This document shows, piece by piece, positions 39,621 to 46,469 of a stretch of DNA of 64,000 nucleotides. The stretch comes from Symbiodinium natans (taxonomy: Eukaryota; Sar; Dinophyceae; Suessiales; Symbiodiniaceae). The translations under genes were made by a program, and so were the position numbers. Where the stretch lies: the NCBI GenBank assembly GCA_905221605.1, contig CAJNDS010000470.1, positions 1-64,000 on the forward strand, in the 5' to 3' direction. Numbering within the stretch: the first letter of the stretch is position 1; each line of letters starts with the position of its first letter. Under the pieces are notes generated by a model, which was given only the letters and a program-made list of their open reading frames with translations, did no database searches and was not told the origin of the DNA.

Positions 39621-42053
39621 TTATTTGGGATCCAACATTGGAAATTGATACACACCAATAACAGCGTGTCGTGGCTTCTGCTGGTGAGCATCCTTCGAAC
39701 ACTTGTATGGACCCGCTAAGTCCAATGATAAAGTGTAAGCATCCCCATGCTTTCGCCTCAAATGGCGACGCTCTTTTCCAGCGGCAGACACACAGATTTG
39801 ACAATCACGTCTGAAAGGAATATGCCCCCTTAGGCAATGGTCACGGAAAGCTCGCTCCTCAGTCGTCAACCTCCGTAACGTCCCTTCTCGTTCTTCTTTT
39901 TTTAACACCATAGCTTCCCGTTCAGCATCGCTCTCATGCAACCATTGTGCCAACCTGTGACGTATTCTTTTAACCAATCCAAACGCCCATCGCGCCCATA
40001 TAGAGGATTGTCCAATACGCTCTTCCAGGGTAGAAGCGAATGTTGCCGACCACGGAACAACCACGCGAACCTGTTCCAACGATTCCCATAGTTCCATATC
40101 AGACACCAGGAAAGTCGTAGGTTTCACCAGAGCATGTCCCAATGCTCCTTGATCAAAGTGTGCAGCGTACATTCCATAACGCTCACAAAAGCTTTTCACC
40201 TCTGGCCAACTCCAGAAGGTAGGACTTGAGAGCCCTTCCTGAGAACCATCCACCAGATCCTCAGCACTCAAGACCGTTTTGCCGTTCTGAGAGAAATCCT
40301 TCCCTATGAGTTCAGGGTCCCCAGGGCTTTCCATGCCAAAGAAGACAGAACTTCCATTGATGACTTCAGCAGTTCCACACCTTGAATGCACCGCCACGTC
40401 ATATAGGAAAAGCATCTTCAGAAGTAAAACACCATCCTTTTGAGCTAATTCTTGATGTGGCCAAGGAAGACTCTTTAATCCCAACCGTTCAGGCCCACAG
40501 CGCCGGCGTAATACAGGTGGACCACCGTCTTCACCTCTCAACCTTGACACTGTCCTGCATGGAGGTCCTCCAACCACAGCAACCACCTTTCCTTCAGCCG
40601 CCAGATGCAGAAGATACTTCCAGACGCTCGAATTATGTAGGTCACCGCCTTTTGTCAAATCCAGCTCCAGTACCTCCACATCCCGACTGGGAAAATGCCA
40701 TTTTTGTTTCCCCGAAAATAGGTGTACCACCACCCTTTTTGCTCGTGCCAGCCGTCTCCTTTTATGACGGTTGAAAGGCAACGCCGCAATATCTCCACGT
40801 GGCAACAGCTCCATCAGCATATTTTCTGGTATATCCCCATAATACCACCGAAGAAATCGCCAGCATGCCTGGACGAACTCCTCCTCATTCGCTGACGCTG
40901 TCCGCGCTGCGCTTTGCAACGACGTTTTTACAGCCACCTCGTTGTCCGTATTCGGACACCCTTGAACCATACGTGCCACCTTCAAAGCTTGCTTTGGGGA
41001 GCACCAATCCATTTCATCAATGATCTGAAGCGCCACCTCCTTTTCTAAACAAGGGCACCCATTCAGATCACGAACGCGAAGTTCCCCCAGAACAGGATGT
41101 GAGGCTGTGCACTTGCCACCACGCCACTGAACTCTGAGACCAACCAAGGCGCTCGCTTTGCCAATTGGCACTAGTGGATCTACCATTTCAGGAGTTACCA
41201 GGGTCCCACCTGGGGTAATACACATCTCCCGAGATCCAACAGCTAAAGACACCAACACCTTTTGCTGCGGAAGCTGTTCTCCAGGACGAAGTGATCTGAG
41301 AGGATGTGATGCTCCCGAGTCCAACATGCCCATTCCCGAACACTCATTGGTGTCAGAAACCCTGGCCACATGTAGAACGCATACTCCTCGGCCTTCTCCC
41401 TGCTTCGGCAACAACGTGGCATCCGACGAACCGACTCCACAGTCCGCCCTTCCATTCCTCCATTGAGAATGGGACCAAGATACACGCTGCCCTTCAGCAT
41501 GCAAAACCATTTTTTCAGCTGTTTTGTAATCCATAACCAAACAGCCATGTTCAAACCACAAGAGCTGGTCCAGCGAAGATTTTGCCCCCACGTGACACAT
41601 CCCATTGATCACAGTGAGGTTCGCCCCAAACTCCAAAATCAACCAGAGAGGGATAATCAGGGGCCCATTGTCTTCCCTAATCAACGTCCCTTTCTCTGTA
41701 ATCCTCATTGTCACACCACCAAGCGCGCTTTGCACCATAACAGTAGTGTCTGGTAAACATTCCCATGGAAAAAGCGTCCGCACAAGATGCGTAGCAGCTG
41801 TATCCACCAACGCCACTCTCCCTTCCTGCTGAAGCAGCCCAGAGCCACATAACATTCGAATACTGGGATCCCCGTTTGATGCCGACTGTTCTGATGACAG
41901 CTTCATAGATTTCAGCACCTCTAACGCTTCAACAAGGACCTGATTGGCCGTTGATGGCGATGAGGGACTTGCAGAACCTTTATCCAATCCCGCATTAGCC
42001 GTCTCATCTCCCCCTTCAGCTACCTCTGCCTTTTTGGCAGCTTCACCTCTTGT
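39621..42053 (-). CDS. pol: Element 1 Pol part A: tandem proteases, C5-methyltransferase-like domain, integrase N-terminus
   Basis: The frame is open from 42053; numbering below counts from the TTG codon at 41987 (788 codons to TAA at 39621). Protease-like domain 1 has VDTAATH at 61-67. Protease-like domain 2 has LDSGASH at 222-228. A Rossmann-type region at about 415-640 resembles cytosine-C5 methyltransferases: HLFSGKQKW (422-430) as motif I, VVGGPPCRTVSRLRG (471-485) with Cys477 as motif IV, GMESPGDPE (551-559) at the ENV position, and FDQGALGHALVKPT (611-624) as motif VIII. The integrase zinc finger follows (H717, H722, C729, C732), then the first catalytic Asp756 (SLDLAGPY). The frame stops inside the integrase core and resumes in the same frame in part B. 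Confidence 0.85.
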   Translation of the reverse strand, partial: TRGEAAKKAEVAEGGDETANAGLDKGSASPSSPSTANQVLVEALEVLKSMKLSSEQSASNGDPSIRMLCGSGLLQQEGRVALVDTAATHLVRTLFPWECLPDTTVMVQSALGGVTMRITEKGTLIREDNGPLIIPLWLILEFGANLTVINGMCHVGAKSSLDQLLWFEHGCLVMDYKTAEKMVLHAEGQRVSWSHSQWRNGRADCGVGSSDATLLPKQGEGRGVCVLHVARVSDTNECSGMGMLDSGASHPLRSLRPGEQLPQQKVLVSLAVGSREMCITPGGTLVTPEMVDPLVPIGKASALVGLRVQWRGGKCTASHPVLGELRVRDLNGCPCLEKEVALQIIDEMDWCSPKQALKVARMVQGCPNTDNEVAVKTSLQSAARTASANEEEFVQACWRFLRWYYGDIPENMLMELLPRGDIAALPFNRHKRRRLARAKRVVVHLFSGKQKWHFPSRDVEVLELDLTKGGDLHNSSVWKYLLHLAAEGKVVAVVGGPPCRTVSRLRGEDGGPPVLRRRCGPERLGLKSLPWPHQELAQKDGVLLLKMLFLYDVAVHSRCGTAEVINGSSVFFGMESPGDPELIGKDFSQNGKTVLSAEDLVDGSQEGLSSPTFWSWPEVKSFCERYGMYAAHFDQGALGHALVKPTTFLVSDMELWESLEQVRVVVPWSATFASTLEERIGQSSIWARWAFGLVKRIRHRLAQWLHESDAEREAMVLKKEEREGTLRRLTTEERAFRDHCLRGHIPFRRDCQICVSAAGKERRHLRRKHGDAYTLSLDLAGPYKCSKDAHQQKPRHAVIGVYQFPMLDPK

Positions 42054-43576
42054 TCACCAGCACTATGCAATAGCAGTTCAAACTCTGCCTGTAACATTTC
42101 AGCTAGTTTTGTCGCAGTTTCAGAGGTCGGCGAGTAGTCCACCCCCAATTTCTCCCGAAAGGATGCCACTCTGAAATGAACCGTAGGGTGTTTCGCCAGC
42201 AACGCGGATGACAAACCATCCAATCCCTTGATAAGCAAGGTAGCGTCCGGCTCAGCCGCTCTCAACTCCCTCAATCGGGAACGCCATTGCGCCCATTGAC
42301 GCACTCCCTTTATGGCCTCTGAGATCGAGGTTGCTGGAGATGGTTGCACCAAGAAGTTCAACATTGTGCTGCGCTCATTTGCTCCACCTGGTTGGTAGAC
42401 CGTCAGCAATTTGTAAAATATCATCACTGACCCCAACATTCGAGTGGAAACGATCTCGGTCTTCAATCTCTCCGGGATCGCCTGTAGCAGCAAAGACACC
42501 GCTCTCTGCTCCAACAAAACATGCACAGTTTGAACCACTTTGAGCCCTTCCAGCTCAGCCTTGATGCCCAACCTTTCCAGCGGAGAAACACTCAACCATT
42601 TGGCATACGCTTGATATGCCTTTGAGTAGACGCATTGCCACCACACTCTTCCTGTATCTGTCAGTGAAGACAACATTGGTTCGATCATTGCGATCCAATC
42701 ACCCAGTGCCGTCGGATTGCTTGGTGTGTAGTCTGCCAAAGTTGGAAGGCTCATCACATGCTTCCCGAGAGCCTCCGGACGTTCGGTTCCAGAACTATCA
42801 CCAGTGATTGGCATACCACGTGGCACCACTGCTCCAGGAGGTAAACTGACCCTACCACCAGGCCCTTGAGGTAGTCCATGTCCTATACCGGGCGCAACAG
42901 CTGTGAGCGGAACCTTTTCTAATTCCAACTTCCCAGCGACCATTTTCCACCGATACGGAACATCATCCACCATTGTATATCCACCCGATCCTGCTGAGTT
43001 CTCTTGCGTTGCAGTTTCCCGAGCTGAAACAAAACCGGGCTGGTTCCCCACAGGTGCGGCAGAACCATCAACACCTGACGGCACGGAAGTAATCGGAACA
43101 TGTGTTAAACCAGGTGGTCCACTTGCATATCCACCACTCGCAGGACCTCCCGTGGGGTAATTCAATGGAGGCAATCTGGAGGGTTTCTTCCCTTCAGCTA
43201 CATGCATCATTGGCACTTCTTTTTCATCCTCCACTTGAACATCCCCCTTCCTGGACCCAGGCAAGGATTGAAGATCACAACCCTTTGGCAGGTCGTAGCC
43301 CTCAATAGGCAGCCATGTCCCATCAGGCGACACAGTCCAAAAACCACCCACACCATCCGTGTAGAAAACTTGTCCTGGCAGGTACTGCTTCTCTGGAGTC
43401 ATTCCTAGAGGATATGCCGTGTTTGCGTCCACCACTCCAGAGCTCCGTGCCCTTGAAGCTGACCCAGATGCAGCAGAGGTGTAGCTTTTTTCCTCCGCCC
43501 GATGCAACCTGTTCCCCAGCTCCTTTGTCTGCACAAGCAACTCTTTCAGCGCACGCTTCACCTTCCATTTGTCCCA
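42020..43576 (-). CDS. gag: Element 1 Gag (capsid-like) reading frame
   Basis: This frame of about 513-519 codons opens after a stop at 43577-43579; the first ATG-like start used by software is a GTG at 43561, so it is probably reached by frameshift. The N-terminal part (LKELLVQTKELGNRLHRAEE) is coiled-coil-like. A Pro/Gly-rich middle follows, then an alpha-helical capsid-like region containing DWIAMIEPMLSSL and TVYQPGGANERSTMLNFL. I see no CCHC zinc knuckle, unlike element 2. It ends at TAG 42020-42022. Pol is in the -1 frame relative to it, overlapping only over 42020-42053, with the homopolymer CCAAAAAGG (42029-42037) inside the overlap. Confidence 0.8.
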   Translation of the reverse strand, partial: WDKWKVKRALKELLVQTKELGNRLHRAEEKSYTSAASGSASRARSSGVVDANTAYPLGMTPEKQYLPGQVFYTDGVGGFWTVSPDGTWLPIEGYDLPKGCDLQSLPGSRKGDVQVEDEKEVPMMHVAEGKKPSRLPPLNYPTGGPASGGYASGPPGLTHVPITSVPSGVDGSAAPVGNQPGFVSARETATQENSAGSGGYTMVDDVPYRWKMVAGKLELEKVPLTAVAPGIGHGLPQGPGGRVSLPPGAVVPRGMPITGDSSGTERPEALGKHVMSLPTLADYTPSNPTALGDWIAMIEPMLSSLTDTGRVWWQCVYSKAYQAYAKWLSVSPLERLGIKAELEGLKVVQTVHVLLEQRAVSLLLQAIPERLKTEIVSTRMLGSVMIFYKLLTVYQPGGANERSTMLNFLVQPSPATSISEAIKGVRQWAQWRSRLRELRAAEPDATLLIKGLDGLSSALLAKHPTVHFRVASFREKLGVDYSPTSETATKLAEMLQAEFELLLHSAGEQEVKLPKRQR

Positions 43577-43967
43577 TTAAGCCTGACGATGGTCTCTCAA
43601 CAGGTGCAGGTTCCTGACCCAAAAGATCTTGCAGCGAAGGCGGTCTTCTCGTACCTTCACCACTCCTATCCCCTCCGCTCGCGGGAAGACTTGCCGGCCT
43701 TGACTGCCTAAGTCTCATTTCTTCTTGAGCCCGCTCGCTCCAGAAAGGATTTGCTGCTTGAACCGGAACCACTTCGTTTTCCACCTGAGGCGTTGGTTGT
43801 ATCATTGCAACCTCCCTACCATCTGTCAGTGCTTGTACCATTTGTTGTCGATCTTCACCCCCATCACCACGATTTCCTTCGGCTTCATTGGCCGTTGGCG
43901 ACAGTCCAGGCTCAGAGCGACGCCGCATCATGTCCATGGCGTTAAACAAACGAAAAATCTTTACCAA
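43323..43967 (-). CDS. Element 1 short 5' ORF, probably the N-terminal part of Gag in another frame
   Basis: This 214-codon frame begins MVKIFRLFNAMDMMRRR and is rich in Pro, Glu, Arg and Ser, without a recognisable domain. The next frame, which carries the main Gag, opens just after an in-frame TAA at 43577-43579 and has no ATG at its beginning. The two frames overlap over 43323-43576. The natural protein probably reads this ORF up to about the QMEG residues (near 43560) and then continues in the +1 frame, either by programmed shifting or because one nucleotide was lost or gained. The tail of this ORF beyond the overlap is probably not translated as such. Confidence 0.6.
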   Translation of the reverse strand: MVKIFRLFNAMDMMRRRSEPGLSPTANEAEGNRGDGGEDRQQMVQALTDGREVAMIQPTPQVENEVVPVQAANPFWSERAQEEMRLRQSRPASLPASGGDRSGEGTRRPPSLQDLLGQEPAPVERPSSGLMGQMEGEACAERVACADKGAGEQVASGGGKKLHLCCIWVSFKGTELWSGGRKHGISSRNDSREAVPARTSFLHGWCGWFLDCVA

Positions 43968-43987
43968 TTCCGCAGGAAGCCTAATTT

Positions 43988-43999
43988 GGGCTCATAACC
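43988..43999 (-). promoter_or_regulatory. Primer binding site of element 1, initiator-tRNA anticodon type
   Basis: Directly after the 5' LTR the minus strand reads GGTTATGAGCCC, the complement of GGGCTCATAACC. That sequence is the anticodon stem-loop of initiator methionine tRNA. Drosophila copia is known to prime from a half tRNA-iMet cut in this region, so the same mechanism is inferred. The site adjoins the LTR with no gap. Confidence 0.6.
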
Positions 44000-44220
44000 T
44001 ACGGGGGGCAACCGAAGGAGGACAGGGAACAAAACAGTCAGCCCCAACAGAAGCCCTTGATTCCCCTGGAACAACCGAAGACAAAACCCAAAGCACAACC
44101 AAACACACCTTTTCCGTAGGGCGCATTGCCCACGTTTCTTGAGCCAAAAATATCCGGGTTCATTGACCCCTTCAACTCTCATCACCAACTCTTTTCTACA
44201 ATACCAGTTGCAGCTCCGCA
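44000..44220 (-). repeat. 5' LTR of element 1
   Basis: On the minus strand it begins TGCGGAGC and ends CCCCCCGTA. It matches 34751-34971 at 220 of 221 positions by eye. It contains TTTTGGCTCAAG on the minus strand (44138-44149), the 3' part of the dinoflagellate spliced leader. The outer end abuts TAGGGTTTAGGG. Confidence 0.95.
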
Positions 44221-44258
44221 TAGGGTTTAGGGTTTAGGGTTTATTGGGGTTTAGGGTT
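44221..44258 (+). repeat. TTTAGGG units interrupted by element 1
   Basis: It begins with the TAGGG duplication, continuing the array broken at 34750. Confidence 0.9.
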
Positions 44259-44445
44259 TAAAAGCGCAGAGCAAGACCGCAGTCAGAGTCGACCCTTCTG
44301 CTGTACAGTCAGGACACTGCAGGGGCCCTGAATTAAAGACTGGGTTCATTCAAATCGCATTGACCCAAACAATCAGGAGACCTTGGCCCTAAACCCTAAA
44401 CCCTAAACCCTAAACCCTAAACCCTAGACCCTACTAAACTCTCAG

Positions 44446-44520
44446 TCCGGAAGCGGATGCATCTGAAGCGTCGTTGCTGTGAAGTCCTGCTACTGCATGC
44501 CTCGGATTCTCATTTGAGCT
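44446..44520 (+). CDS. Possible internal exon
   Basis: AACTCTCAG acceptor after a CCCTAAA array (44387-44431), frame RKRMHLKRRCCEVLLLHASD..., ending at the family B element. Confidence 0.4.
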
Positions 44521-44627
44521 CACACAGGGGTCGGAATAATTACTAACAATATTCCCTTATGATCCCTTTTGTAATTGTACTCTCATACCCCCAAAACGCT
44601 ATTCTAATTATTCAAGCCCCTATATGA
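44521..44627 (+). mobile_element. Family B element
   Basis: Left CACACAGGGGTCGGAATAAT, right ATTATTCAAGCCCCTATATG. Confidence 0.65.
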
Positions 44628-45167
44628 CGTGGATGGCAGGTCGTTGGCTGCAGGCGATTGAGCGGGACTGCTGCTCGCGGCTCAGCATCTCTTTCTGGTC
44701 TGGAGGGCACAGCTAGGCCGGCCTCCTGAAGCGAAAACCCTAAACCCTAAACCCTAAACCTGAAACCCTACGAAATTAGAAGACATTGGAAGCCTTTCGC
44801 TTCGAGTGCACAGGTTACAACGCCGCCACGGGTTCACCACAACCTTCCTCGCGCGATGGGTCGCACGGATGCTGAGAGACACTGTTTGTAGCCGTGAAAG
44901 GGCTTGATGATTTTTGGCTTAGAGAAGGGTTTAGGGTTTAGGGTTCAGGGTTTAGGCTTTAGCGTCTAGGGGTGGTTGAAGAATGACTCGTGTGGTAGTC
45001 ATAGGCGGTTGCAGTGCACAAGTTGTGGTGGTGCCGAACCTGCCATGCTGCTCAAGTTTTTGCGGGTGCCAGGCAGATGCGCAGAGGACTTCACATGTCT
45101 AGAAGCATCTTAAAAGCGTCTGAGGCATCTTTCCAGCAAGTGCTCTCTTGCCCCACAGTTCCTCTAG

Positions 45168-45262
45168 AGTGCAAGAGCGGTACCTGTGGCTCCCGCGTGG
45201 TCACCTGCACTGCCTTCTACGAGATGGCGCCGCGGTTTGGGACGCCCTTCTGCAGCGCATCT
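45168..45262 (+). CDS. Putative internal exon
   Basis: TTCCTCTAG acceptor, frame VQERYLWLPRGHLHCLLRDG... to ALLQRI; 3' end uncertain. Confidence 0.5.
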
Positions 45263-45624
45263 TTATCTCGCCATGGGGGCCAACTTCGAACCCTAAAAAG
45301 GGTTTCAATGGCTCATGTTCCCAAATAGGAGTTACAAGAGTAATTATGGGGTCTATGACCCCAATTTTGGGGGTTCATGTTTGGTTTTATTGCATCCTCA
45401 TCAGCTCAGATTCTGAGGCTGACTCCCAGACCCTTCAGCCTTTCAAAGGAACTTGACCCTGAACCTTTCAGTCGTTTATGGTTGAGGGTTTATAGGGTTT
45501 AGGGTGTAAGGTTTAGGGTTTAGGGTTTAGGGTTTAGTTGCAAAGGGTTTAGGGTTGGGAGAGAAGTGTCCATCTTTCAGTGTGCTGGCGCCGACCTCAA
45601 TCCATGCTTCAAAAAGGGTGTAAG

Positions 45625-45676
45625 GCTTCCCGAGAACCTCGCAATCTCCAGGCGGACGCCCAGCTGTTCCTCAAAG
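45625..45676 (+). CDS. Putative internal exon
   Basis: GTGTAAG acceptor, frame ASREPRNLQADAQLFLK, possible GC donor TCAAAG|GCGCAAAC. Confidence 0.45.
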
Positions 45677-45949
45677 GCGCAAACAAAAACATAGCACATA
45701 GCAAAACCGGCGCACCTTGTTGCAACCCCCCCCCCCCCACACACTTCCTGCCTCGCCCCCGCCCATAAAAACTCCCAGCCCTGAAAGGTGCAAGGACCAT
45801 TTGGCAAGACTTAACCTGAAGTTCAAGGGGCGGGGGGTTGAGCCTTTTGTGCGGTTTCCCCTCCGCCCAACATCTCCAAACAGCCCCAATCCCTACAGAT
45901 GAAACCATAAACGCCTCAGAACTCGTTCTGGCCTCCTCCTACAACCCCC

Positions 45950-46050
45950 TAAACCCTAAACCCTACACCCCAAACCCCAAACCCCAAACCCCAAACCCCA
46001 AACCCCAAACCCCAAACCCCAAACCCTAAACCCTAAACCCTAAACCCTTC
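45950..46050 (+). repeat. CCCCAAA array flanked by CCCTAAA units
   Basis: About eight CCCCAAA units homogenised between CCCTAAA units. Confidence 0.95.
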
Positions 46051-46062
46051 CATGCAACCTAG

Positions 46063-46109
46063 GAAGCTCAATCCTGCGCAGAGAAGTGCGCCAACGCTGA
46101 GAAATGCAG
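46063..46109 (+). CDS. Putative short exon upstream of element 2
   Basis: TGCAACCTAG acceptor, frame EAQSCAEKCANAEKC, donor AATGCAG|GTGGGG, then TTTAGGG units into which element 2 is inserted. Confidence 0.55.
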
Positions 46110-46169
46110 GTGGGGTTGGTTACCGGTAGGACCTAGGGTTTAGGGTTTAGGGTTTAGGGTTTGCAAAAG

Positions 46170-46292
46170 TGACAAACCTTTCCGCTATCGTAAGCCATGT
46201 GTCTTGAACATAGTCAAACACGTTTTGTTAGTGTACAGTTGTTTCAACCGAGTTTCGACTGCAGGCGCTTTGTGGCTTTACAAAAGTTTTCA
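46170..46292 (+). repeat. 5' LTR of element 2 with adjoining primer binding site
   Basis: It runs from TGACAAACCTTTCC to AAAAGTTTTCA. At 123 bp it is unusually short for a copia element. The following bases TGGTAGCGGAGCC (46293-46305) start with the complement of a tRNA CCA end and resemble the initiator-Met tRNA primer sites of copia elements. Confidence 0.95.
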
Positions 46293-46469
46293 TGGTAGCG
46301 GAGCCACTGGGAAAAGCCCAGGGCTTCGAGACACGACTTTGGTTTTCGCCCAGGCTTTGGAAGCCTTGTTTTGTAGTCTAGAGCCGAGATTTGAGCCATA
46401 GTTTTCAGCTGCTGTATTTTGGGCGATTTGCGAGATTGGCTGGCTTGAACTGTTGGACAGTTACAGGTC

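Larger units (their letters stand above)
34751..44220 (-). mobile_element. Element 1: complete Ty1/copia-type LTR retrotransposon with extra enzyme domains
   Basis: The element is bounded by 221-bp direct LTRs (34751-34971 and 44000-44220). They differ at one position (a C/T difference near the CAACTC segment), so the insertion is young. It is flanked by a perfect 5-bp duplication TAGGG (34746-34750 and 44221-44225) and lies inside a TTTAGGG array. The coding strand is minus. Order from the 5' end: LTR, primer binding site, short 5' ORF, Gag, protease x2, methyltransferase-like domain, integrase, dioxygenase-like domain, reverse transcriptase, RNase H, membrane/zinc tail, polypurine tract, LTR. 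Integrase ahead of reverse transcriptase marks it as copia type. It sits in an intron-like region of host DNA, antisense to the host exons. Confidence 0.95.
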
